A DNA stretch of 6,186 nt from the NCBI GenBank assembly GCA_900754475.1, contig CAAECY010000158.1, positions 1 through 6,186 of the forward strand, read 5' to 3'. Shown here in pieces: positions 1-6,044 of the stretch. This DNA is from an uncultured Sutterella sp. (GTDB lineage Bacteria > Pseudomonadota > Gammaproteobacteria > Burkholderiales > Burkholderiaceae_F). The notes beneath the pieces were generated by a model. That model was given only the letters and a program-made list of their open reading frames with translations, was not told the origin of the DNA and made no database searches. Position numbers and translations under genes: made by a program. Within the stretch, counting starts at the first letter, position 1. Every line of letters starts with the position of its first letter.

Positions 1-27
1 AAGAGCACTGCGCTTCGTGAAGCGCAG
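1..27 (-). promoter_or_regulatory. rRNA operon leader: boxB-like hairpin plus truncated boxA
   Basis: Read on the minus strand, positions 27–8 form a near-perfect hairpin (CTGCGCTT / AAGCGCAG, four-base loop). It is followed directly by TGCTCTT at positions 7–1, where the window ends. TGCTCTTTAACAA is the classic boxA of proteobacterial rRNA leaders, bound by NusB/NusE to give Rho-resistant transcription, and boxB hairpins sit just upstream of boxA in rrn leaders. Seven of the boxA bases are visible; the rest lies outside. Together with the two strong promoters just upstream, this indicates that a 16S-23S-5S operon starts to the left. The 16S gene itself is not visible. A tRNA operon with a boxA is the main alternative. 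Confidence 0.72.
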
Positions 28-34
28 AATTGAA

Positions 35-63
35 ATCATACAGAGTCGATTTCGTTTTGTCAA
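35..63 (-). promoter_or_regulatory. Proximal rrn promoter (TTGACA-17-TATGAT)
   Basis: On the minus strand a perfect -35 (TTGACA, plus positions 58–63) and a -10 TATGAT (35–40) are separated by exactly 17 bp. The start would fall near position 28, right at the boxB hairpin. Upstream of the -35, positions 69–83 are an A/T tract (plus strand ATTTTGAAAATTTTT) that resembles an UP element, as expected for an rRNA promoter contacted by the RNA polymerase alpha subunit. It points away from the M61 peptidase gene. The near-consensus match in GC-rich DNA is unlikely by chance. Confidence 0.82.
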
Positions 64-150
64 GAGCGATTTTGAAAATTTTTCGTCGTCGCTTTTGTTT
101 CCCTCTCGAAGTCCGCCGCTCGAAGCGTTGTCGTTCGCGAGAGGAAGTGA

Positions 151-178
151 ATTATACGCAGATTTTTTGCGTTGTCAA
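151..178 (-). promoter_or_regulatory. Distal rrn promoter (TTGACA-16-TATAAT)
   Basis: On the minus strand both hexamers are perfect sigma-70 consensus: TTGACA (plus positions 173–178) and TATAAT (151–156), with a 16-bp spacer. An A6 tract lies immediately upstream (plus 183–188, T6). It is about 115 bp upstream of the proximal promoter and points the same way, giving the tandem P1/P2 arrangement typical of rRNA operons. The region between the two promoters carries an inverted repeat CCTCTCG (102–108) / CGAGAGG (138–144), whose role is unknown. Confidence 0.82.
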
Positions 179-251
179 GAACTTTTTTGAGCCCCGTGCG
201 GCGTATCCTTTTCCCATCGCATTTTTGTTCCGGGCCCCGCCCACTCACGAC

Positions 252-2030
252 ATGCTCGATTACGTCATCCGCCCCCTCCCCGAAGCCCGTCTCTTCCGCG
301 TCGAGCTCGCGCTCGGCGCGCCGAAGGCCGAAACCCTCACGCTCTACCTCCCCTCGTGGACCTTCGGCAGCTACGTCGAACGCGCCTACTCGGGGCGGGT
401 GCGCAACATCACCGCCTCGTGCGAAGGGGCGCCGCTCGTCGTCGACTGGTACGAAGCCGACCGCTGGCGCGTCTCGTTGGCGGGCATCGAGCCCGGGAAC
501 CGCATCACGCTCGCCTACGACGTCTTTGCCAACAGCCTCGGCATCCACGACGCCTACATCGACGAAAAACGCGGCTTCATCAATCCGAGCGCGCTCTTCA
601 TCATGCCGCTCGACGGAACGACCGAGTCCCCGAACGGCGACTGGGCTCGGGTGAGCTTCCCCGACGAGTGGTCCGTCTGCACGACGCTTGCGCGCCGCCC
701 CGATCGTGCGTTCGGCGCTCCCTCGCGCGAAGCGCTCCTTGACGCCCCCATGACGCTTCTTCCCTTGAAGCCCTCCGAAGCCGTACGCTTTCTCGTCGAC
801 GCCTGCGGCGTCGAACACGAGATCGTCGTCACGGGGACCGCGTCCCTCAACACGAAGCGCATCGCGAAGGATTTGCGAACGATCTTCGAAACCGTGATCC
901 GCTTCTGGGACCCGAACGAAGAAAAGGTGCCTTTCTCCCGCTACGTCGTTCACCTGCACCTCTCGCCGAAGAGTTACGGCGGACTGGAACACGCCGACGG
1001 GTGCGTGCTCCTTGAAGACCTCTACGCGCTTCCCGCCGAAGGCGAAACCGAGCCCCCGAAGGCCTATTCGGAATTTCTCTCCCTCGTCGCTCACGAATAC
1101 TTCCACGCCTGGCTCGTTCGCAGGCTGCGCCCGACCGTCATCGTCGAGGCCGACCTCACGCGCCCCGTCTATACGGACGACCTGTGGATTTTCGAAGGGA
1201 TCACCTCCTATTACGAGAGCCGCCTTCTGGAACTTGCGGGCCTGCGCACGGCGGAGGAAACCCGCAAAGCGCTCGTCACCCGCCTCAACGCGGCCTGGGG
1301 TCGGGAGGGGTTCGACGCGATGTCGCTTGAGCGTTCGAGTCGCCTTGCCTGGGTGAAGCTCTACCGCCCCACGGCCGATTCGCTCTACAGCACGGTGAGC
1401 TACTACGCGAAGGGGGCCTTTGCGGCGCTCCTTCTCGACGAGGAACTGCGCACCCGCACCTGCGGGCGCGCTTCGCTCGACACGGTGCTTGCGGCCTGGT
1501 GGGCGCGGGACCGCGCGAGCCTTGCGAACGGCACCTACCGGGGCCTTGCGCCGGGCGGCTTTGCGGAAGTCGTTCGGGGCGCCTCCGGGATCGATTTGAC
1601 GGCCTTCATCGCGAGCCTCACCCATGAGGAGGGCGACCGCGCCCTCTGGGGCGAGCGGCTTGATGCGGCGCTCGCGCGCCGGGGCCTGAAGCGCCGACCC
1701 GACCCGTCGGCGCCCGCCGCGCTGCGGCTGGCGGGGCTCAGCCTCAAAAAGGAAGCGGACGGACGCAGCACGGTGACGTGGAGCGCCCTCGGAAGCCCCT
1801 CGCGCGCCGCGGGGCTCTTCCCGGGGGACGAGCTTCTCGCCGTCGACGGGCTGCGCTGCCGTCCGGACGAAATCGACCGCCAGTTCGAACGCGCGACGGG
1901 GCGCAAGGTCGTCCTTCACTGGTTCCGGGAGAACCGGATCTTTGAGGGCGTGCTCGACCTCACTCGAACGGACACCGCCTGGCAGGCGCTCCTTCCCTTC
2001 GAACTCGCAGACCTGCACGCCGAGGCCTGA
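252..2030 (+). CDS. M61 family (glycyl aminopeptidase-like) metallopeptidase with PDZ domain
   Basis: A 592-residue zinc metallopeptidase of family M61, whose characterised members are aminopeptidases with a preference for N-terminal Gly/Ala. The zinc site is HEYFH at 281–285, with the third ligand probably E315 in FEGITSYY, 30 residues later, which is the family spacing. GGLEH at 243–247 is the conserved substrate-side motif preceding the zinc site. The N-terminal ~200 residues are the beta-rich M61 domain. A PDZ domain follows at about 495–575, with the carboxylate-loop region near GDELLAVDG (525–533). No signal peptide or membrane segment is visible, so a cytoplasmic location is likely. 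The ATG at 252 is chosen because MLDYVIRPLPEARLFRVEL matches the usual M61 N-terminus. The same frame stays open back to position 30, but that stretch overlaps the divergent rrn promoters and encodes nothing family-like. No strong Shine-Dalgarno or promoter was found in 180–251. The physiological substrate is unknown. Confidence 0.9.
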   Translation: MLDYVIRPLPEARLFRVELALGAPKAETLTLYLPSWTFGSYVERAYSGRVRNITASCEGAPLVVDWYEADRWRVSLAGIEPGNRITLAYDVFANSLGIHDAYIDEKRGFINPSALFIMPLDGTTESPNGDWARVSFPDEWSVCTTLARRPDRAFGAPSREALLDAPMTLLPLKPSEAVRFLVDACGVEHEIVVTGTASLNTKRIAKDLRTIFETVIRFWDPNEEKVPFSRYVVHLHLSPKSYGGLEHADGCVLLEDLYALPAEGETEPPKAYSEFLSLVAHEYFHAWLVRRLRPTVIVEADLTRPVYTDDLWIFEGITSYYESRLLELAGLRTAEETRKALVTRLNAAWGREGFDAMSLERSSRLAWVKLYRPTADSLYSTVSYYAKGAFAALLLDEELRTRTCGRASLDTVLAAWWARDRASLANGTYRGLAPGGFAEVVRGASGIDLTAFIASLTHEEGDRALWGERLDAALARRGLKRRPDPSAPAALRLAGLSLKKEADGRSTVTWSALGSPSRAAGLFPGDELLAVDGLRCRPDEIDRQFERATGRKVVLHWFRENRIFEGVLDLTRTDTAWQALLPFELADLHAEA

Positions 2031-2099
2031 TTTCGGATTCGGTCGGAATCGGAGAGACCCTCCCCCGGGGAGGGGGAGGGGAGAGGGGGTACCCCTCCA
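2031..2099. other. Convergent intergenic gap with G-quadruplex-type run and GC palindromes
   Basis: This gap separates the ends of the M61 gene and ung, which converge here. On the plus strand 2067–2089 contains four G-tracts of 4, 5, 4 and 5 bases with loops of 1, 1 and 3 bases, a strong G-quadruplex pattern. The C-run at 2058–2066 can instead fold back on the first G-tracts (CCCTCCCC / GGGGAGGG). A perfect palindrome GGGGTACCCC sits at 2086–2095. No T-tract follows any of these stems, so none is a canonical intrinsic terminator. The structure could still act as a transcription block between the two converging genes, but that is inference. Confidence 0.5.
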
Positions 2100-2810
2100 T
2101 CAGAAGAGCGTCGGTTCGGCCGCTCCGCCCCAGGCGACGGGGGGCTTACCCCAGGCCGTCAAAAGTTCGTTGGCTTTCGCGAAGTGGCCGTTTCCGAGAA
2201 AGGGCGTGCGGCCGCGCGTCGCCGAAAGGGGCGAGGGGTGGTTCGAGACGAGCACCGCGTGGCGGCTTTCGTCGATGAGCGGGCGCTTTTCCTGGGCGGG
2301 CGCACCCCAGAGGAGAAAGACCGCGTGATCGCACTCCTCCGAAACGCGTCGGATCAGCTGATCGGTCAGGGGCTCCCAGAGCCCCCGATGGCTCATCGGG
2401 CGTCCTTCTTCGACGGTCAAGAGCGTGTTGAGAAGGAGCACCCCCGATTCGGCCCAGTCGACGAGCGACGTGTCGCCGCGCGGCGCCGCACCCGTTTCGG
2501 CGGCGATTTCCTTGAAGATGTTCCGTAGCGACGGCGGCATCCGTTCGCCCGTCGGGACCGAGAAGGCAAGCCCCTCGGCTTTCTCCGGCGTGTGATAGGG
2601 GTCCTGCCCCAGAATCACCGCCCGCACGGAGGCAAGCGGCGTCAATTCGAGCGCCCGAAAGGGGCGCGGCGGAAAGACGGAGACGTCTGCTGCGGCAACG
2701 CGTTCGCGAAGCGCTTCGCCCCGGGGCGACGCCATGTAGGCGTCGATCGTCTCGCGCCAGGCGGCGTCGACGCGCTCGGTGCTCCAGTCGGGTCGTCGCA
2801 GGTCGCTCAT
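2100..2810 (-). CDS. ung: Uracil-DNA glycosylase, family 1
   Basis: Removes uracil from DNA by cleaving the N-glycosidic bond, starting base excision repair after cytosine deamination or dUTP incorporation. At 236 residues it has the usual family-1 length. The catalytic water-activating motif GQDPYH is at 68–73 (Asp70). The uracil-binding Asn is in LLLNT (Asn128), VFLLWG is at 164–169, and the minor-groove HPSPLS loop is at 191–196 with catalytic His191. FLGNGHFAKAN follows at 205–214, the expected C-terminal signature. The start ATG (2808–2810) overlaps the stop of the upstream lprI-like gene as ATGA, and a GGAG lies 7 bases upstream inside that gene, so coupled translation is likely. It is the last gene of the rpe-gph-lprI-like-ung operon. 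All key residues are intact. Confidence 0.97.
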   Translation of the reverse strand: MSDLRRPDWSTERVDAAWRETIDAYMASPRGEALRERVAAADVSVFPPRPFRALELTPLASVRAVILGQDPYHTPEKAEGLAFSVPTGERMPPSLRNIFKEIAAETGAAPRGDTSLVDWAESGVLLLNTLLTVEEGRPMSHRGLWEPLTDQLIRRVSEECDHAVFLLWGAPAQEKRPLIDESRHAVLVSNHPSPLSATRGRTPFLGNGHFAKANELLTAWGKPPVAWGGAAEPTLF

Positions 2811-3280
2811 CGGGCGGCTCCGAGGTAGTGATTTTCCAGTACGTCCGTGTGCATGCGGTAGTAGCCGATTCGACAGGCGAGTTCGGCGTTTTCTTCCTTC
2901 GTGCGGTTCCCCTTCGTCGTGAGCGCCACGAAGGCGCACTCGCGCTTTACGAACGTCTCGAAGCTTTGCGAGGAGCGCAGGAACGCGTCCCAACGACGAC
3001 GCGTTTTGGTGGGCTTGTCCCAGGCTTTGGCAACGACGGTCACGCGTTCGACCGCATCCTTGTGTTCGGTTTCGACGAGTTTGAATTCGCGCTCGAGGCA
3101 CCGCCCCTTCTGCTCGTCGGTTTTCGCCTTCGCGTGGCAGGCGAGGATCGTTTCGATCGTGTCGGTGGAAGCGCCCTTGTTGTTGTCGGCGGCGGCAGCC
3201 GGCGCCGTGCTGCCAATCCCCAAAAGCAGCGCGCACACCGCGGAAAGCACGCCCGCGGCGGAGAAAAACGGGCGCGTCAT
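2807..3280 (-). CDS. Small secreted protein, LprI/DUF1311-like
   Basis: A 157-residue exported protein. Residues 1–31 are a Sec signal peptide (basic MTRPF start, hydrophobic core, Ala-rich end, cleavage probably near A31/D32). Cys16 lies in the core but does not make a good lipobox. The mature part has four cysteines at 48, 61, 115 and 136, spaced as two likely disulfides, and a RRWDAFLRSSQSFETFVKREC stretch (94–115, shown in part). That pattern of an aromatic/Gln helix ending in Cys resembles the LprI/DUF1311 family, where some members are proposed lysozyme inhibitors; assignment is by pattern only. A consensus AAGGAGG lies 7 bases upstream of the ATG, within the end of gph. The gene overlaps gph by 4 bp upstream and ung by 4 bp downstream. 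A periplasmic protein between two cytoplasmic enzymes is unusual. Its function is unknown. Confidence 0.8.
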   Translation of the reverse strand: MTRPFFSAAGVLSAVCALLLGIGSTAPAAAADNNKGASTDTIETILACHAKAKTDEQKGRCLEREFKLVETEHKDAVERVTVVAKAWDKPTKTRRRWDAFLRSSQSFETFVKRECAFVALTTKGNRTKEENAELACRIGYYRMHTDVLENHYLGAAR

Positions 3281-3969
3281 TGCCGGTCCTCCTTCAACAA
3301 CCGTTCGACGAGCGCCGCCGCGTCGGCGTCGACTTCGTCGAAGCCGTTCTCGGCGGCCCAGGTCTTCATCGGCACGCCTTCGTTGTAGCCGCATTCAAGA
3401 AGACACACCCGAACGCCCGCGCGGCGTCCCGCGAGCGCGTCGTTGGCGCTGTCGCCGACCATGATCGCCTTCTCGGGCGAAACGCCGAGCTGCTTCAAAG
3501 CACTCAGAAGCATGTCGGGCTCGGGCTTCAGGCGTTCGACGTCGCTTCCCGTCAGGACCGCGTCGAACGCGTCCGCGAGACCGCGCGACGCAAGGAACGC
3601 TTCCGTGAGGGGTCGAATCTTGTTCGTGACGAGCGCCGTGCGGATCCCCGCACGACGCAACGCCAGAACGCCTTCGAAGGCGCCCGGAAAGGGTCGCACC
3701 CGCTCGCCCGTCATCGCGCACCAGTTCGCGGAGAGTCGCTCGACGATCGTCGTCGCGTCGACCCCGGCAGGGAGCGCTTCGCCCTCCCGCCACCAGGCGG
3801 CAAGGCGCTCGCCGAGAACCTTGATCCCTTTGCCGATCATGCGCGCCGTGACGGAAGGATCGGGCTCGCGCAGACCGAGTTCGCGCGCCGTGCGCGCGAC
3901 CCCTTCGTGGAGCTCCGGAAGCGAATCGACGAGCGTGCCGTCGAGGTCGAAAAGTACCGCTTCGGGCAT
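3277..3969 (-). CDS. gph: Phosphoglycolate phosphatase, HAD superfamily
   Basis: Hydrolyses 2-phosphoglycolate to glycolate. In non-photosynthetic bacteria the substrate comes mainly from repair of 3'-phosphoglycolate ends at oxidative DNA breaks, and as a side product of metabolism. The 230-residue protein has all four HAD motifs: DLDGTLVDS at 8–16 (nucleophile Asp8, acid/base Asp10), VTN at 114–116, Lys148 in LKPEPDM, and the Mg-binding GDSAND at 172–177. The alpha-helical cap lies at about 16–90, as in the Gph/CbbZ subfamily. The start is 9 bp after the rpe stop, with GAGG overlapping that stop as the likely ribosome site. The rpe-gph pairing is conserved in Burkholderiales and supports the name over other HAD phosphatases. 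In many relatives trpE follows; here an lprI-like gene and ung do. Confidence 0.93.
   Translation of the reverse strand: MPEAVLFDLDGTLVDSLPELHEGVARTARELGLREPDPSVTARMIGKGIKVLGERLAAWWREGEALPAGVDATTIVERLSANWCAMTGERVRPFPGAFEGVLALRRAGIRTALVTNKIRPLTEAFLASRGLADAFDAVLTGSDVERLKPEPDMLLSALKQLGVSPEKAIMVGDSANDALAGRRAGVRVCLLECGYNEGVPMKTWAAENGFDEVDADAAALVERLLKEDRQ
3288..3294 (-). promoter_or_regulatory. Ribosome binding site of the lprI-like gene
   Basis: AAGGAGG on the minus strand, 7 bases before the ATG at 3280. It is the only full-consensus Shine-Dalgarno I noticed in the operon and lies inside the last codons of gph. It fixes the start of the lprI-like gene at the signal-peptide Met and allows independent re-initiation there, so this secreted protein may be made at a higher rate than its neighbours. 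Confidence 0.75.
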
Positions 3970-3978
3970 CGTGCGACC

Positions 3979-4671
3979 TCAGGCGTCGAGCGCGGCCACG
4001 GCCGCACGCATGCGGGCGATGACGTCGCGGTAGCCGTCGATACCGCCCGCGCCGAACACGGCCGAGCCCGCCACGAACGTGTCGACCCCCGCGGCGGCCG
4101 CGGCGGCGATGTTCTCGGGCTTGATGCCGCCGTCGATTTCAAGCGCGATCCGACGGCCCGATTCCGCTTCGTACCGATCGAGCATCTCCTTCACGCGGGC
4201 GGCCTTTTCGAGGGTCGACGGAATGAAGCTCTGGCCGCCGAAGCCCGGATTGACGCTCATCAGAAGGACCACGTCGACGCGGTCGAGCACGTAGTCGAGG
4301 TAGGAAAGGGGCGTGGCGGGATTGAAGACGAGGCCCGCCTTGGCGCCGCCGTCGCGGATCAGCTGAAGCGTACGGTCGATGTGACGGGACGCCTCGCAGT
4401 GGAACGTGATGATGTCGGCACCCGCCTTGATGAAGGCGGGCACGAGCGCGTCGACGGGCTCGACCATCAGATGCACGTCGATCGGTGCCGTCGTCCACGG
4501 ACGGATGGCCTTGAGCACCTGGGGCCCCACGGTGAGGTTGGGCACGTAGTGATTGTCCATCACGTCGAAATGAATCCAGTCCGCGCCCGCTTCCGTTACG
4601 GCGCGAACCTCTTCGCCGAGACGGGCGAAATCCGCGGAAAGGATGGACGGGGCGATGCGGCAGGTACGCAT
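3979..4671 (-). CDS. rpe: Ribulose-phosphate 3-epimerase
   Basis: Interconverts D-ribulose 5-phosphate and D-xylulose 5-phosphate in the non-oxidative pentose phosphate pathway; cytoplasmic TIM-barrel metalloenzyme. The 230-residue protein is full length. Visible features are APSIL (7–11), metal ligands His34 and Asp36 in HFDVMD (34–39), His67 in DVHLMV, and Asp180 in EIDGGI. Asp36 and Asp180 are the acid/base pair. The mobile-loop NPGFGGQ is at 141–147, and phosphate-binding GGI (181–183) and AGSAVF (201–206) follow. The ATG at 4669–4671 is chosen because MRTCRIAPSIL matches the family N-terminus and GAGGAG sits 6 bases upstream. An in-frame ATG 44 codons earlier adds only non-homologous sequence. 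This is the first gene of the minus-strand operon and diverges from mltA. Confidence 0.96.
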   Translation of the reverse strand: MRTCRIAPSILSADFARLGEEVRAVTEAGADWIHFDVMDNHYVPNLTVGPQVLKAIRPWTTAPIDVHLMVEPVDALVPAFIKAGADIITFHCEASRHIDRTLQLIRDGGAKAGLVFNPATPLSYLDYVLDRVDVVLLMSVNPGFGGQSFIPSTLEKAARVKEMLDRYEAESGRRIALEIDGGIKPENIAAAAAAGVDTFVAGSAVFGAGGIDGYRDVIARMRAAVAALDA

Positions 4672-4677
4672 GAGGAA

Positions 4678-4683
4678 CTCCTC
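4678..4683 (-). promoter_or_regulatory. Ribosome binding site of rpe
   Basis: GAGGAG on the minus strand, with six bases between it and the ATG at 4671. It decides between this start and the upstream in-frame ATG at 4803, which has no comparable site. Confidence 0.75.
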
Positions 4684-4710
4684 GAAAAAACCGGTTGTTG
4701 GGTGCGGCTC

Positions 4711-4718
4711 AGTATACT
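4711..4718. promoter_or_regulatory. Palindromic AGTATACT, candidate -10 of the rpe operon
   Basis: AGTATACT is its own reverse complement, so both strands carry TATACT, a good -10 hexamer in otherwise GC-rich DNA. On the minus strand it is about 40 bp upstream of the rpe ATG, a sensible promoter distance. The sequence 17 bp further upstream (TCGTCC) matches the -35 poorly. On the plus strand it would be ~118 bp before mltA with no good -35. I favour the rpe direction; an activator-dependent or weak promoter is possible. Confidence 0.45.
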
Positions 4719-4753
4719 CGGAGGGGACCTTTCGGACGATTCCGCACTTCGTC

Positions 4754-4765
4754 TTCGTCGACGAA
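4754..4765. promoter_or_regulatory. 12-bp perfect palindrome in the divergent rpe/mltA promoter region
   Basis: TTCGTCGACGAA is a perfect 12-bp palindrome, 71 bp upstream of the mltA start and about 83 bp upstream of the rpe start. It could be an operator for a dimeric regulator acting on one or both genes. No known regulator site is recognised, and in DNA of this composition a palindrome of CG-rich words can arise by chance. Confidence 0.25.
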
Positions 4766-4835
4766 ACGCTAGACTTCCCCCACCGACGCGACGCAATCCG
4801 CACGCGTCACGAACTCAATCCGCAGACATTTTCCG

Positions 4836-6023
4836 ATGACTTTGAAACCGCTTCGATGGAGCGCGCTCGCGCTCCTTACGCTCCTTGCCGCCTGTTCGAC
4901 GACGCCTCCGGAGCCGACCGAGCCCGCCGCGCCCGTGAAAAAAGCGTCGGGCCCCGTCTATGAGGCCGTGTCCTTTTCGGCCCTGCCCGCTTCGGAAAAG
5001 AAGGACTGGGAGAGCGCCCTCGAAGCCTTCCGTCACTCCTGCACGTCGATCGGCAAGCGCGACGCGTGGCGCGACGTTTGCCTGCGGGCGCAAACCGTTC
5101 GGCCGGGGCTCGCTCGGGAATTCTTCGAGGCGAACTTCACGCCCTGGAAGGTCGAAGTGGCAAAGTACGAAAACAACGAAGAGGTCGGGCGCCAGAAGGC
5201 GGGCCTCATGACCGGGTACTTCGAGCCGCTCCTTTTCGGAAGCCGCGTGCGCCAGGCTCCCTTCGTGCACCCCATTTACGGCGTGCCCGACGATCTTCTT
5301 GTGATCGACCTTGCGGACCTCTACCCCGAACTCAAGGGGATGCGCCTTCGCGGAAAGCTCGAAGGGCGCCGCGTCGTTCCCTACGACACCCGCGGCGTCA
5401 TTCAAAAGCGCACCGACCTCGATCGGTGGGCGATCGCCTGGGTCGACGATCCCGTTGCGGCCTTTTTCCTCCAGGTGCAGGGGTCGGGCCGGATTCTGCT
5501 GCCCGACGGCACCTACATGCGCGTGGGCTTTGCCGACCAAAACGGCTACCGCTACCGCTCGATCGGCAGGTGGCTTGTCGAAAAGGGCCACCTGAAACCG
5601 CACGAACTCTCGATGCAGCGCATCCAGGCCTGGGCGAAAGAGAATCCCAAGCGCGTCGCCGAGGCGCTTGCGCAAAACCCGAGCTACGTCTTTTTCGAAG
5701 AACGCAACGGCGACCCGAACCTCGGGCCCACGGGCGCTCAGGGCGTCCCGCTCACCCCGCGCGCAAGCGTCGCCGTCGACCCGAAATTCTGGGCGCTCGG
5801 CACGCCCGCCGTCGTGAGCGTGAGTCAGGAAAAGCCCGATCTTCGCTTCGTGAAACCCGTCGTCGCTCAGGATACGGGGGGCGCGATCCGCGGCCCGATT
5901 CGCTTCGACTTCTTCTGGGGGTTCGGCGACGATGCGGGTGCCGCGGCGGGGCGCCAGAAGAGTCGCGTCGAAGCCTGGATGCTCGTGCCGAACGGACTCG
6001 AACCCCGGGATCTTCGCCGCTGA
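4836..6023 (+). CDS. mltA: Membrane-bound lytic murein transglycosylase A, lipoprotein
   Basis: Cleaves the MurNAc–GlcNAc bond of peptidoglycan with formation of 1,6-anhydro-MurNAc, acting at the inner face of the outer membrane in wall turnover and recycling. The 395-residue protein starts with a lipoprotein signal peptide: lipobox LAAC at 17–20, lipidated Cys20, then Ser at +2, which predicts outer-membrane sorting. A Pro-rich linker covers about 23–40. The MltA domain follows, with GYFEP at 127–131 and QVQGSGRI at 213–220. The C-terminal 3D-type barrel carries QDTGGAI (Asp346) and RFDFFWGFG with Asp358, which by position corresponds to the catalytic Asp of E. coli MltA. No clear Shine-Dalgarno precedes the ATG at 4836, yet the signal peptide begins there. 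It diverges from rpe, as in Burkholderiales. No terminator is seen before the structured RNA element that follows. Confidence 0.95.
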   Translation: MTLKPLRWSALALLTLLAACSTTPPEPTEPAAPVKKASGPVYEAVSFSALPASEKKDWESALEAFRHSCTSIGKRDAWRDVCLRAQTVRPGLAREFFEANFTPWKVEVAKYENNEEVGRQKAGLMTGYFEPLLFGSRVRQAPFVHPIYGVPDDLLVIDLADLYPELKGMRLRGKLEGRRVVPYDTRGVIQKRTDLDRWAIAWVDDPVAAFFLQVQGSGRILLPDGTYMRVGFADQNGYRYRSIGRWLVEKGHLKPHELSMQRIQAWAKENPKRVAEALAQNPSYVFFEERNGDPNLGPTGAQGVPLTPRASVAVDPKFWALGTPAVVSVSQEKPDLRFVKPVVAQDTGGAIRGPIRFDFFWGFGDDAGAAAGRQKSRVEAWMLVPNGLEPRDLRR

Positions 6024-6024
6024 C

Positions 6025-6044
6025 GAGGCGCACGGAGGCGCACG
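6025..6044 (+). repeat. Perfect 10-bp tandem duplication after mltA
   Basis: GAGGCGCACG occurs twice back to back (6025–6034 and 6035–6044), beginning one base after the mltA stop codon. It may be a replication-slippage duplication. It ends at the upstream limit of the proposed guide segment. It has no coding role. Confidence 0.8.

Noticed and set aside
30..251. N-terminal extension of the M61 peptidase back to position 30
   Set aside because: The extra 74 residues are unlike the family and overlap the divergent rrn promoters; MLDYV at 252 matches the usual M61 N-terminus.
60..2018. 652-residue open frame on the minus strand opposite the M61 gene
   Set aside because: Antisense shadow of a GC-rich gene; low-complexity Arg/Gly/Ala-rich protein with no motif, while the plus strand has an intact zinc site.
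2058..2095. Canonical Rho-independent terminator between M61 and ung
   Set aside because: GC-rich stems are present, but neither strand has a following T-tract.
2811..3236. N-terminal extension of ung
   Set aside because: It is the lprI-like gene read in another frame; the ung ATG forms a standard ATGA overlap.
4672..4803. 44-codon N-terminal extension of rpe
   Set aside because: No family similarity; the ATG at 4671 has a good ribosome site and the conserved start of the TIM barrel.
3280..4839. 519-residue open frame on the plus strand opposite gph and rpe
   Set aside because: Runs antisense to two well-supported enzymes, and its product is His/Arg/Asp-rich without recognisable domains.
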